Assembly: GCA_907163375.1 (NCBI GenBank)
Contig: CAJQUW010004584.1
Span: 186,001-250,000, forward strand
From: Prostheceraeus crozeri
Taxonomy: Eukaryota; Platyhelminthes; Polycladida; Euryleptidae
Direction: 5' to 3'
Length of the DNA: 64,000 bases
The notes beneath the pieces were generated by a model. It did not search any database. It was not told the DNA's origin and was given only the letters and a program-made list of their open reading frames with translations. This document shows, piece after piece, positions 35,319 through 48,415 of the stretch. The translations under genes and the position numbers were made by a program. Each line of letters opens with the position of its first letter. Position 1 is the first letter of the stretch.

Positions 35319-35570
35319 TCATTTGTTGTTTGTAAGTTGAAATTATTGAAATAATTTTATTTTTCAGCTTTTCTACGCACAAAAATTAATGTAATTTGTT
35401 AATATGTAATTCGCCGATCTGGCCTTGTCAATTGTAATATATTATATATGTATTACAATTGACAAGGCCAGATCGGCGAAATATACGAGTATATTAACAA
35501 ATTGCAGTGCGTAGAAAAACTGAAAAACAACATTATTTCAATAATTTCAACTTACAAACAACAACAAATG
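35319..35570. repeat. 250-bp palindrome with perfect 29-bp core arms
   Basis: TCGCCGATCTGGCCTTGTCA at 35411 onward is inverted at 35451-35479, leaving an 11-bp centre (TTATATATG region). The symmetry continues outward less perfectly through AAATTTGTTAATAT, CTACGCAC, TTATTTCAATAATTTC and TTGTAAGTTG to both edges. This is the size and form of a foldback MITE. The high identity near the centre suggests recent formation or gene conversion. Confidence 0.9.
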
Positions 35571-35708
35571 ACATGTAGTTACGGTTTCGTTCATAAAACT
35601 CAACTAATAAGTTCATTTTAAATCCAATTCGATTATCGCACTTTTCAATGCCTGGAGCAGGACAATAGTAGCGTATAAACAAGTAAGTAGTTATGAAGCC
35701 TAAACTTA

Positions 35709-38700
35709 GTCAAAACACAGATCTTGCTTGTGCAACCTTTACTCTCGAATTCCACATTGCATGTGACACAGATACTTCGCTATCATGAAAAGTAGTCACG
35801 ACAAGTCTGCTGACAATTGCATGACAATAACCAATAATGCCAAGGACGGCCAATTACCGCACTTACTCCTCCCTCAATAAATTCAAACCCCAAATAAAAA
35901 GTTACACACATTAAACGGTCAAATGAGTAATATGGTTTCAAAAAGGTCATGTGTCCCTTTGGAATGATTTTTCTTCCACTTTGACAGTAACAGATTGGCC
36001 GGGCCTCTGATTTTCCTTACTTTATGCTTGTATTCCAAATAATATGGCTCTCCCTTTTCTGGGTAATGAATTTTTTCACCCAAACAGTATCTCCCAATTT
36101 CAATCCTGCTTATGGGCTTCTGGACGAGGTTCAAATGATGAGTCCTCGATAATCAAAACATCATTATGGCGAACTGAGAAAAGTATGTCATTTTGTACTG
36201 ATTCCCGTCGTTGGGACTTTACGTTGAAAATTATGGAGAAATTGCCAAAAGATTGAGCTTTGAAAGGCCACTCATAGGGATCTTGGATCCAACTTATATT
36301 CTTTTCCTCTAACAAACGAATAGTTCGCTCAACTGATCCAATTTTCTCGTGATGGAAAGCTGAAGATGTTCGATGAGTAATATGATGATGGTTCACAGAA
36401 TAGATTTAAGCTGGATTAATTCAAGAACCACCAGTCAAGACAATATGCCCATTGGTTTTCATAAAATGCATATTATGAATCTAAGACTCACCATTGATAT
36501 TCATATGTTCAAATACGGGCGAAGTTTATTTGGGAAATGGTTTTTCTCATTATATTGAAGCGATATCTGTTCTTGCAAGCTTAAAATGTTTAATGTTTGG
36601 ACTAACAGCGTTTAATACAGATTGTGTCATAAAAAAATTGGATCACCCTTAAACATCGCCTTAACTTCTAACTTTGTCTATACTCCGCCAAACTTGAACG
36701 AATTTCTCTGAAATTTGGGAAGATATGTCAGTTGTGCTTACTAATATCATTGTTGGAAATTTCAAGCCATGAATATTGAGTTGTTTTCCTGTTATAGATA
36801 AAAAAATAGTAGTAGATAATTGGGATCTTCATTTAGTATAATGTTACAACAAAATCATACCTCACTCTTATATAAATTACCATTTGTTTCCTTTGGTATG
36901 TAATATGTTGTTTCTACAAGCCAAAAGTATCAACCAAAACAAAAATAAAGAATAAAAAGTCGGTCTTTTCAATCAGCAGCCAGTATATTAGCACCATTAT
37001 TTCATCAACAATAATGTAACTGCCCCCCCTAAGTTTAACATGTGATTAATGGGACTTCATGGTTCCATAGCTCTCCTGAATTCGTTGCGGTGGGTGTTGG
37101 CAGCAACTCCTGATTGCTTTCAGCTAGAAATCTATCCTCTTACCGGTTGAAAACAATACAAAGCACATAATGAACAATATCCCGAGATCGCATTCACAAA
37201 AGGCAAAGTGTCAGCCTTGCTAGAAACTAGGGTTTTCTTTTAGCGAGATTCAAGCAAGCGACTAAAAGTCCATTTACACAAATGTGCATCGATGCAATTT
37301 TCGACTCTGTCGTAAAGAGGCTCTGGCCGTCCATCGCAAAACATCACAAACGTAGAGACCGCCCTTTTTTTGAGATTTGTTTAAAGTTGATCCAAGTCTC
37401 TCGTTAACTGAGATGGGTGCACTAAAACTCGTCTATTTCTAAGATCCACTATTCGTAGAAAGACTTATTGAGTCGAATTTCAAGAGCTGTAAGAGGCCCT
37501 CTCAGATCGTGAATACATACAGAATCAGCATACAAAAAGACGTCTCAGAATGGGCAATGAGTCATTGTCACTGGCGAAATCAATGGGATCGGGTTGTCTG
37601 GTCTGATGAGGCATCAGTCCGTCTGAAGGATAGTGATGGTCGATTGAGATTATGGATAAAATCTGATCAGGAAATTGGGCTGGCATTTGGTCCAATAGCC
37701 GCTCTGAACTTCAACATACCGCAAAGGAACCATGAATTCATGATAACGCTATGTGAATGTTTTACGAAATTGGTAACATTGGCACAAATGACAGATCAAC
37801 TTGGTGTGACTCCATCGAACTTGGTTATTTATGGTCTGATAATGCTACGTGTCACAGGAGTAGTAGAGTCAACTTATGCAAGTCTCAATTAGGGCTATTA
37901 GGACATTATCTTGGACAGCTCGTTCTCCTGATCTGAATCCCATAGAAAATGTATGAGTATTCTATTAAACGTAACGAATCGTCGTTCACTGCTTTCCTAC
38001 TGGATGGTCGTATCACAACTTACGTCACCTGTTAAAAAGAGAGTGGAGAAAGTTTAGATCAGTCAAAAATCAACGATATCATCGAATCAATGCCTTAGGA
38101 CGAATTGGTAATGTCATTGAATATAAGGGTAGGGCCACAAAATATTAGCTTCTTAAGAACCGTTACTGTATCATAGCTTATCAGATTATATAAGGACATT
38201 TAAATATATTAGGGACATGAAATAACATGAAAAATGCTTTCTGTATCATACTTATGTTTTATTTAGTCAAATTTTAGGATGATCCACTTTTTTATGAAAA
38301 CAGGACTGTTCAGAACTACTTTAATGTATCAGCAACAGCATTTGAACTTCCAGAAATGTGCTCAATGTCAAATTCAAATTCTTTTAAAGTTTAAATATCC
38401 ATCGACCGATACGACCTTTGATTTTTTGTTCCTTGATCCAAATAAGAGGTTTATGATCACAGCGTAAAACAAAACTCTTTTTTTCCAACCAAGCAATCGG
38501 TATTTAGTATTGGTTTTAAGCAAATATGATGGCGAGTAATTCCCTGTTTACAATATGTTGAAGTAATGTAATTCAGCATTGGTTTCAATACAACGACTTG
38601 AGTATAGTATAGGTTTGTCATTTTGTAATCAAGGTAGCATCCAATCGCTGAATCATCTGACGCATCAGTCTCGACTTTGAATAACAAATTTGGATTTGGA

Positions 38701-40247
38701 ATCGCAAGCGGAGTTGCCTTGATGAATCAAGTGACAAATTTCATTGAATGTAGTCAGTTAACTCGGGTGTCCACTTAAGGTCTTTGGTAGTTTTAATTGA
38801 CAGTCATTCTTGAAATCAAATAAGCGCTTTGTGATTGAGCGCAAAGTTTTTTTCACAAATTTCCGATAATATTAATTAATCCAATGAAACTTTTTCCAAT
38901 TCTTTGAAAGATGTTGGTAAAGGGATAGGTCTCTCAGAACATGATCCGCGACGACCGTTTTCTTGATTCGTTACCGTATGACTCGATATTGGGTTCGTGT
39001 GATTGCGCTGCGTTTGATCAGTGTTGAGTTACTTTGGCCTACCAAGACTTTGCTTTAAATCATGAAGAAGAAGAAGACCCTGATTGATTTACATAAAGAT
39101 GATATATCTGCTTACCTGTGTAATTCTGATTGGGAAATCGTGATATTTGATTAATTGTCCTTCTCAAATGACAGGATATTTTGTTAACCGAATACTCAAG
39201 TATGGTTTTTTTCTAACACCTGTAGGAATGGTATCAAAAGAATTTGGAATTTGATTGTTGTAAGTTACAACATCTAAGTCTGTTATGAAACCTTTGAGGA
39301 TAAAATCCGCTCTCTCGAGACGTAATAGGCCGAGGGACACCCATTACCACATTCACATTTTTTGAATTCCGTCCGATTATCATCGACGATTGATAATTAC
39401 CACCATATTTTCGGCGAAATCGAGTAGTACTTCCCATTTACACAATTTTTAGCATAATGTCACAAAATGTCACCGCAATTAAAGCATCGCCCACGCTTGT
39501 TCGGTACTAGTTCTCCCTTGTTGCCTGCTAAACACGCTTGTCGGTGATGATAACATAGTTCCACAATTATAGATATATGTTTACGAAGTCATTAAAGTCT
39601 TACATGAATCTCCACGTAACATCAATCACAGCGAGTCAGATGGTAATAATTCAATCAAGTCTTTGTTTGATCACCAATTCTCTTTGTAATTTCGTCATCA
39701 CAGGAAAACCACTCAGGCAAATATTTTGCTGTTAACAATATAATCAAAATAGGACGATTGAAAGCCTGTACAATCCATTTGAAAAAAATCCTTCAAAGGT
39801 GTAGTACTCTGCTGTAAGAAGCAAAGGAACAACTTTCTTTTCAATGACTCATATGTTGTCCTGCCATTCACTTCCAAGGGCACTAAATCCGGGCGCTTTG
39901 CTCATTGCAAAGCTGTCAGCTGAATTTGAATTTGACATCATCATGTTCATCTTTATTGATAGACTTAGTCAGCAAAAAGCAAGGTCCATGTGCAGCTACA
40001 CAAAAGCTGCTACAAATTCGGCCGCTGGTTGAATAATCGCATATCTTTGGTACTACCATTCCATTGTCACGAACCACGCTCTGCTACCAGTCAAAACCAA
40101 CGATCTTGCTTGTGCAACCTTTACTCTCGAATTCTACCATCGAACAATGTGACACAGATATCTTCCTATCATGAAAAGTAGTCACGACAAGTCTGCTGAC
40201 ATGCATGACAATAATCAATAATGATCAAGGACGGCCAATTACACACA
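35709..40247 (-). mobile_element. Ty3/gypsy-type LTR element fossil, left-arm copy, with nested Tc1
   Basis: Minus-strand element bounded by short LTRs of about 150 bp: 40090-40247 (5' side) and 35709-35862 (3' side), which share GGTTGCACAAGCAAGATC and the TCAGCAGACTTGTCGTGAC tract. A primer-binding-like TGGTAGCAGAG lies next to the 5' LTR and a purine tract GAGGGAGGAG next to the 3' LTR. Visible parts are a gag-like region near 39700-40080, a CCHC knuckle region near 39460-39510, RT/RNase H near 38330-38960, and an integrase end near 35920-36400 with HHEKIGSVERTIRLLEE. A Tc1 element (36618-38308) is inserted in it. It is broken with many breaks and clearly old. Confidence 0.8.
36618..38308 (+). 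mobile_element. Tc1/mariner element inside the left-arm Ty3 element
   Basis: A 1,691-bp copy. The left end CAGATTGTGTCATAAAA follows TA at 36616; the right end GAAAACAGGACTG is followed by TT, an eroded TA. Transposase pieces on the plus strand include the HTH start near 37170-37270 and the WDRVVWSDEASVRLKDSDG block near 37580-37640, which carries the first catalytic D. SPDLNPIENV near 37930 carries the final E. LDQSKINDII lies near 38060. There are numerous small insertions and frameshifts and a deletion after KSDQEI, so it is inactive. It occupies the same site as the Tc1 at 59055-60712. Confidence 0.9.
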
Positions 40248-41843
40248 TTATAACTGTTTTTGCATATTAGTCAGCACTGAATTTGATGTCCACATGCGCT
40301 TCAGTCGCTCTTACAAATGCGGAACATTAATTACGTATATGATTATGAAGAATGCTCAATCGCTACAAAGAAGTAATTAACGCAATGAGATGGCAATTAT
40401 TTCTGTTTTCGAATTTGAAATTATTTGCTCATCTACTTTATGATGCAATTCAGATTTCAAATATGATTATTCATTTTTTTTTGCAATTTTTAGTTTTTTA
40501 CTACATCTAATCAGAATTCATGCTGTTTTTAGCAGTAAAGTCGTGCTTATTGAGACAATGATGAAATTCATTTATTTCTATGCCATGTGTTGATAGTTGA
40601 TGTTACCATAGCCCTCAGAGCGGCATGAGTTATTACTTTTCAGTCCCTGGTCAACTTTGCGGTCAATCCCTTTAGTAGTTCATCCTTTCTTTTGTGCTGC
40701 AAAGTGTGTTACTGGTCATGATTTTATTTTCTCTATGTATTATTTTGATTGGAATTACGTTGAATATCCTTGACAAGTGCCTTACACATCTAGCATTTGT
40801 TGAAACAAGACCCGGGGCCGATAGCGAAGGGAGCATTACAATATGCTAAATTACATTATATCGACCTAATGCAGAATCAAAAAATATCAAATTGGTAAAC
40901 GATTCGTTATTAAACACTATCAACATTACCAAGTCTTTTGGTTTCTGTCAGATAGCTGGCAATATTCGAAAAAATTCACCCATTCGGTTCTCCGAAGTCT
41001 TCTTTTGCAAATGTTTAGTAGCCTAATGTCTATCTCCTAGTCCATGGATAGAAATAGTGTAGTAGTATGTTATGAGTTGATCATAGATAGCTCCAAATTT
41101 CCTCCTTTGCATCTCCAATGCAAAAGGACACCCAGTAATGACGGAAATAGAATATCAAAGGTGACTTCATCAGATTAGCTATAAATAGATATCTAAACAT
41201 AATGGCAAAATTATCAAAGAATACAAAGCAATCATCATTCCTCCATACACTACATGTGAGAATCCTATGTTTCTCCATTAACACACTGTATTTTTCTTCT
41301 ACCTCTGCTTTCGTTTCATCATTGGGGGGGTGTTTATTCTTGTAAATAAAATGCTGAAGTGTCTTTGGGTGAAAACATTTTCGATCGATAGGCGATGGCT
41401 TTTTTTATATATGTTTCTTCAACCCATGAATTGCATGAAGTTTCTTCCTGAAATTGGTTAGTTTTAAGAATCATGTACTCGTATCACTGTGTACAACCTT
41501 TAAGATATCCTTCCATATTGCATTTTCTCTGTTCCACACGAAAATTTGGCATTTGCAGCATAGAATTTGAGTTGGTGAACAAAGTCACATGTCACTGAAC
41601 AATATCAAATTAATAACGAGAATTATTGTTAATAGATAGGAACAGAATATAATATAGTACATCGGAGGAGCGTGGCCAAGAGCATATTGACGACAAAATC
41701 ATTGAATGCTTTTGCTCATTCCTCGAATTAATGGTCTGTTAAGATTGGCACAATTTAGGGTTTGAAATGCATAGAAAAGTTCGGATGACAAGCTCTTTTC
41801 CAAGTGAGAGAGACCCATGAAATGTTGGAAAATGGATTCTCGT
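36618..41843 (+). repeat. Inverted segmental duplication, left arm
   Basis: This interval is the reverse complement of 54432-60712, apart from the private Tc1 in the right arm. It contains the Tc1 copy, the 5' two-thirds of the Ty3-type element and about 1.6 kb of flanking unique-looking DNA (40248-41843). Collinearity is continuous. Examples: CTAGTCCATGGATAGAAATAG near 41040 matches inversely near 56490, and GACAAGCTCTTTTCCAAGTG near 41790 matches inversely near 54470. Divergence is modest, mostly single-base changes and short indels. Confidence 0.92.
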
Positions 41844-43132
41844 TATGTCATGATCGCAGCGAAAATAGTGGACAATTTCAAAACATCCACGACCTGTTTC
41901 TCGTGCGATGGTAATTTTTCTATGCCCAGAAAGATAAAAAACATTTAATGCTGTTATCTTGGGATATTTCAATAAATTTATCATCACGTCATCTGATCAA
42001 CTGTCTACATATTGATTTCCATATTGTGAATGTGTGTTTGGATTTGTTAATAAATTGCGCAAAAATCTATTGCTCTGAATACGTCAGTGAGCCTCATAAG
42101 GCTGGTTATAGAAATGATCAATTGAACTGGAGCCTGATATTTTCCCTAGATATCGAATGGGACAATGATATCTTAGTGCTGGAGGCACACAAGCACAGCC
42201 GCTGACAAAAGCGCCAGTCCATCAGCAGCCGTGCTTTCCGCGGAATGGTTATTTACTGGGCACATCAGGGAAAGCCGTTGTTCACCAACCACTGACGTTT
42301 GAAGGACGCCTTTTTATGAAATGAACATGTTAATTCTGCGGCCTTGCCCCCTTGGCAAGTGTGAGAGAAGAATTTATAAATAGATGTATGCTGATTGAAG
42401 GTGACGAACGTGGTGAAAGAGCCAATCAGGTAACAAGTAATATTGTTTAATGTCAAATGCCTTAGCTACCATGCTAGTTACCCAGTGCCATCACAATCGA
42501 TTCACAGTACAAATCTTTCTATTATTTCACTTTTAGCGATCTGAAGGCTACTTGTACAGGCTCTGCGGATAGTGATTTCGACACCGATAGTGAAGTGCGG
42601 GACCTGAGCATTGATTGCAAAAGTCAAGGATAAATGAATTTCTATATAACAAAAAGCACAAGGACCACAATGACTGTAACATGAAGGAGCGGACATGGCC
42701 ACCTTATATCGCTCCAATTGGTATGGACGCCAACAATTTGAAGGTGTAGGTTGACATTACGCTTCAACATTCTTATTTTTACTTTGCTGAATTTGGCAAC
42801 TCATATGCATATTTGTCCAAAATTTCATGTACTGTACTGGGTGCAATTTACATTATTCCAAATGCAATTGACATACAGACTTGCATAGGGGGGCCATAGA
42901 CAGAATGCAGACTACCATGAAGATTAATCTTCCCTGATCTAGATTTGCGTGAATTCCAAAGTTGAATACTTGTTGTTCAAGTTGGTTGCTAGTTATGGAC
43001 GTTACCTTATAATAGGGTTCGCTATAACTTGTATTTGAAAGATAAAATATTTGAACGTTTTCGGATGGTTTGGCCCAATTACTGCTCAGCTTATTTAAGC
43101 GATTTACAATTGCTTCTTATTATAGGACATGA
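41844..43132. other. No recognisable gene
   Basis: Mixed-composition DNA with short frames up to 85 codons. None shows a family motif and no shared repeat is visible. Confidence 0.4.
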
Positions 43133-43698
43133 TTAGGGGTGAGACCGGGGCTAGAGTTGTTACACTGAGTGAAGGTTGTTACAGTGGACATAGAGCAAAA
43201 ACTACTGCATGAAATCAAATGCGATTTTAATAACAACTGGATGAACATGAATTAGGGCTAGACTTTCTCCTCCAAATAAGCTTGAATTAATGTCTCGTTT
43301 GTGCTACAGATAAAAAACAGTTTTTGCTGATATCTGGTGTATTTTGACAGAAACAACATGAATATCATTGCGTATTTTGATAGAATTTATATTATTACAT
43401 CAATCAAATTTCCATAATTTTTCCTAACTTTGTATGACAACAACACTAACCAACCCCGCATACTGGTTAGAGCCTGACCCGTATGCTGGCAGGTTGATAA
43501 CAGATTTTTACTCACTTTTTCAAACGCACTTATCACAGGAAAAGTACTCTAACTTTTCTGAGTTCTACTACTTCTAAGATTTTTATCATGATTTGAATAT
43601 ATTTCATGAGGAAAATTCCAGATAGGTAGCACAATTAGTTCTAACTTTAGTCTCTATCTCAAAAAATATAAACACAACCTGCCCGGTCTCCCCTGTAA
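43133..43698. mobile_element. Putative MITE with GGGGTGAGACCGGG ends
   Basis: TTAGGGGTGAGACCGGGGCT at 43133 is matched in inverse at the right edge, whose reverse complement reads TTACAGGGGAGACCGGGCAG, followed on both sides by a GTTGT tract. The enclosed 566 bp are AT-rich and non-coding. No second copy exists in the window and the target duplication is uncertain, so this is a tentative call. Confidence 0.45.
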
Positions 43699-46600
43699 CT
43701 AGTCTTATTTGCGAATATATAGGCCCTATAGGCTACTATTTTCTCATACATGTTATTCTATTTTTCATAGGCCTAAGTTACGATATCGAGTATTGAGGCT
43801 CTTCTGATGTCCGATTTCTACAATTTACTTGATGCTTGATATACTGCTTTTTGTAATTGTATGAGTCACTGGTGTTTGTATTAGAATCATTTAACTTAAG
43901 TTTATATGTACTAAAACTATACGTTTAAATACAATAAATTGGTATTTATTTAGTCTAGTGGCATATTCATAATACTTCCTGGTTGAAATATCAGTTTCGA
44001 CAGTAAATGGTGTCCGTTTTCACCCCATTTTAACCCTACATACAAAATGACCCTTGAATATTTCGGACCAATATGTTGAACTAACGTAAATAAACAGTTT
44101 ATAATTCATTCCATAAAATAGTTTACTATTTATGAAAAAGACCATTTTCAATTTTTTAATGCAGACTATGTCATTGATCCAAGATCTAAACCTCCAGATT
44201 TCATTCATTAAATTACTTATTGAAATCCCTTGCCTAATTGGGCTGGGATCGTTCGATCTACCCGACGTTAGCGTTCGCTTACCAACTAAAAGAAAAGAAA
44301 CGTTTGGACCTTCTGATTTGTCCATTTTGTATGGTAAATCGTGTTTTTTTCCCCGTCTCTTTGCCGTAACAAAAATTTTGAAGACAACATGCTGCCCTGA
44401 TAGCAGTTGTAATTGGCCGTTTGTGAAATATCTTCCCATTTTTTCAGAGAAAGGATTCCACAAAAGTGCATTCCACTACCTTTCCTAGCTCGTGAAAAGC
44501 CGTTTATTTGAACACCTGTTTTGGGAATTATCCACAAAATTTCTAGAGCTGTATGGCTTCATTAGGTTTACCTTAAGAGGATATGCCTTCATAAGCCACA
44601 GAAACATATAACGGGTAGCTCGATATAACACCAGTAAGTTAGTAATCTTTGGTTCCAGGTAATGCTGAAGCTCATCATCTAAATAACATTCGTCCCAAAT
44701 GCCGAATTCTGTGAAAAGCAGAAACCTTCACACTGTTGCTGCTCACGTAATCACCCACATCAACCCATAACGAAGAACAATATCAGCATCGGCAACTAGC
44801 TTGAAGTTGGATCTGAGTGCATAGTCTTATAATTAAAGAACAGAGATCCTCCATAGAGAGGGACAATTGATTCTAACGTGTTTTCCATCTATTGCCTACG
44901 AACATGTTTCAAAGTCCCCCATAGCTGGTCATTCAAAAACCGTTCAGGCCTTTTCTTCCAACTTTCCTTTGTCCATGTTTGGGAAGCAAAATTGGAAAAA
45001 GAGAGTATCCTTTATTGCGGCACTAATGTAGTCTCACTCACCTATTCTAGCCACAGTGTTGTGAGCCAATCTGTAAGTTATATTCCAAATTGAATGACTT
45101 GATGGTCCACTGTTGCCAGAAATCTGTTAAATAATAGAGGAAAATATCTTTTAACATAATTTTGTCTGGTAGAATTTTGGTCATTTCATTTATAATGACG
45201 CATGAAAAATATTGCACAATTTTTCGTTTGTCAATTATTATGTTTTTTTGCTACGCTCGTGGATTTTATTGACAATGTCGCCAGGAAGGAAATGTTCAAT
45301 GTTTCACTTTCTCAAGAAAATAGCTGATTCCTTAATCATTTAACTCGTATCACTAAAACAATCAAAATAGCTAAAATCTATCTTTCGTTACTTTAAGGTG
45401 AAGTTCTAAAAGTTTCGCTGAGGAGCTATTTGATACCAAATTTTAATAGGTCCGAGGGGAAACCCGGAATTAAAGGTATCTTTTATTAAGATGTTGATTT
45501 ATTAAATAAATTCCCCTCAAGAATTTTATGAAAAATATCTTATATTGAACCATTTTAGCCCTTGAATAAAATTTAAATTGCAATTAAATCTTAATAAGTC
45601 AATAACTTCTAATATTAATCAATAATAACTCATTTTCGCCTGATATAATTTCAGATGCGAAGAAAATGAAGGGGGAGATTAAAGGAATAACTTCACAAAA
45701 GCCATCCATACGAAGAAATAAAAAGAAAGCCCTCGCAGTGGTGTCTGCTTCATCCTCCGTTGTACAAAGACGTGGAAATATGTCGCGATAGCAGAAAAAT
45801 GGAATTCCTGAGAAATTCATGTTAATGTCCATCGAATACCTCGAGCTCTAACAAGGACCTTCAATGGTGAGAACGCACGAAATGAGAGACCAGCGGCCAG
45901 AAATACTTGGAGTAAGTGTGTAAACATGACCTTTATCATCGTTGCGACCACACGCAAGTTACCAATTAATTAATGTACATTAGACCTGCATGTATGAGTA
46001 ATAGACACTGTATAAGGCCTACATTTATTTTATGTGCATGTGCCTCTCATTTAACTTTTTCCTCCACATGGATACGCCTCCTTATTGCGTTGAAAATACG
46101 GATATATTGGAAGACTATGTCAGGTTTGAATGTAGTTCACAATGATTAGGCTCGTCTACATGATGAAAAGTTAGAGGGCAACTTGCAACGTTCAAGTAAG
46201 ATTATAATCTTGCATAGACCGGTAGGGTATACTAGTATACCTAATACATGCTACATAGATGACATTTTTAAGCAAATCTAATTCTGCAAGCCACTTATAG
46301 TGACTTAGAATCTCAGTTTGTGAATTAAGGTTGTGACTGTTGTACAGTAAGTAATTTATAGAGACCTCGGACCACATTGTCTCTCGTTTCACTCATAGTA
46401 TTCGAACCTAATAGAGATGAGACATTTTTGAAAATACATTTTTTGATTGCCACTATAGTTGGTCTCTACATACAGTGACTACGTATATATGATACTATGA
46501 TTGGTTACTCGATGTACATGTTTATATTTGCAGCTCACTGTTTGTTTGTATACTATCAAGTCTCCATATGATCTTTATTCTGGTAGGTGATGTAATTTAT

Positions 46601-48239
46601 TTTTCTTTTCAGTCAGGTCAACTGAAATTACAAAACTACCGTTTTTCCTTCTAACGAAGGCGAGAAATGAACGCAGGAAGAATGCTTCCCAATGACTTCT
46701 TTTTCACAAAGGGGTCCCAGTTAAGCGATAGTTAAATCAGGTTGTAATGAAATAGATGAAAGGCTTTTAGGATATTCACCTTTAGAATCTTTTACATCTT
46801 GTGAAAATGATAGAAAACATTGGTCGGATGGTTTCAGGCAGGTAAACTACCTCTGGTCGAGAACTCTACCTCCAATTGACGGTGGCTTGATTTTCAAGCA
46901 AACTGTAACTATGGACTTGCTGATTGGACGATCTCCATCTTCTACAGGAAACAAACTGAACCTTCTCCACATCTTGAGCTCAAACGCAAGCTGGGTAAAT
47001 TCTCAAGATGACTACCACTTTGTGTAACTGATGTTCATAGCACCAGAATAATGTTTCGATATTTAGATGATGCTACATAATTCCTGTTGCACTGGATTCA
47101 TCAGACGATTTCTAAAAAATCTTTCCATAGCTATCTTACTTTAATTCTCGATGTTGGATAAATGTTGTTTTTCATACTAAGTATACGGTGTGTATTAATA
47201 GACTCACTTTACGTAATGAAAATGGGGCGTCGGTACTGACCAAAGGGATCCTCCATATTTAGCTAAGTTTGTGAAATAGTGATAAAAAGTGAAGTCATAT
47301 TATGTACACTTACTTATTTAGCCTCTTTGGACTATATTGTTACCGAAAAGATGTCTTGTCTATTGGTCCATATTCGTTGAGTTGTTTGTGGGACGATAAA
47401 CTAATTATGTGCTTACTATAAACAGTAATGCATTAGGCTTACATAGTGGGTGTGGTTTAGTTCGTTGTATGGTAGGATTTGCCATAATCATTTTTTATTA
47501 ATACTTTACTCGTCTCAGGTGGAAATGTGAATTTGAAATTTTTTTAAATATGTGTTTCAATAGTTTTTGTCGTGTGTTAACTCCTAGGACTTATACTCGT
47601 TACGGGTGTGTCACATAAATTTTCTTCATTTGTTTATTTCAGACTAGGCTCATGTACTTACCTCAAATGTTATAAGTCAGTCTCTCTTCTGCGGGAAATA
47701 GAAGATAGGTAGTTAGTTTTACTTCATCCGGTGTGATTTGAGATTTGACGAGCGATATTAGTTGCTTAAAATGTTCGAACGTGACTTTCTCGTATCAATT
47801 CCAAAAAAACTTGTTACATCGTCGATTTGAAATTGTTTTTGACGGAAGGAGAGGGTTGTGGTTATAACGTCGACTCTTTGTTGGGTATAGATGGGCCCTA
47901 ACCCAAATTCGTCGAGAAATTTTTTTATGGTGGCGAGGATCGAAGCCAAAAATAATATTGAACTAGTCTGCTCTGGATCTGAACTGGTTACGTCTGACAT
48001 TATCGAGGATCACAATTGATTTCCCATAAGCAGTTAATTTTGTGTTCTTGCTTTTCATTAATGTACCATGTCCTATTTCTTTTTCATTGGTCTCCTACTA
48101 CGTTCATACTACGGTATTTACTACGGTCATACACATTCATATTGCTTCCAACTGTTTATTAAATAACCGCTGTTAGTTGACGGGGAGGGGAGGAATCTCT
48201 TCATCGGTTTGAGAGTACTGCTTTTCAACAATGCTTCTC
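43699..48239. other. No supported gene; two marginal open frames
   Basis: Two frames stand out slightly. One is a 147-codon minus frame at 44020-44463 (begins MWNPFSEKMGRYF), overlapped by a 118-codon plus frame. The other is an 80-codon minus frame at 47758-48000 (begins MSDVTSSDPEQTSS) with a balanced, plausible protein composition. I recognise neither, and no splice-supported neighbours are evident. The rest is AT-rich with no shared repeats. Confidence 0.35.
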
Positions 48240-48415
48240 AATATAACTCAGGGCTGTCGAACTGCAGAGCACGGCCTTGTGTGAACAAAGCCCTTGTGTC
48301 TAGACGGATTGCCTTTGCGGTTGAACCGCACTTTTTCGCGTTAGCCGGGTCCCGCGGGGATTTTTCCGGTGTGCCGGTAGCCTTAGAGGGAAACCGAGTA
48401 TTTAGGAGTCAGTGA
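48240..48415 (+). other. GC-rich island in AT-rich DNA
   Basis: This 175-bp stretch is far richer in G and C than its surroundings. It contains GCGGTTGAACCGC, a perfect palindrome, and GCCGGGTCCCGCGGGGA. Its left edge CAGGGCTGTCGAACTGCAG resembles the start of some hAT elements (CAGNGCTGTCCAACT). I found no matching right end and no known RNA fold, so its nature is open. Confidence 0.35.

Noticed and set aside
44020-44488. 147-codon minus frame overlapping a 118-codon plus frame
   Set aside because: No recognisable motif, no neighbours, and both strands are open over the same bases. Not enough for a gene call.
47758-48000. 80-codon minus frame starting MSDVTSSDPEQ
   Set aside because: The composition looks protein-like, but there is no homology I recognise and no splice or promoter support.
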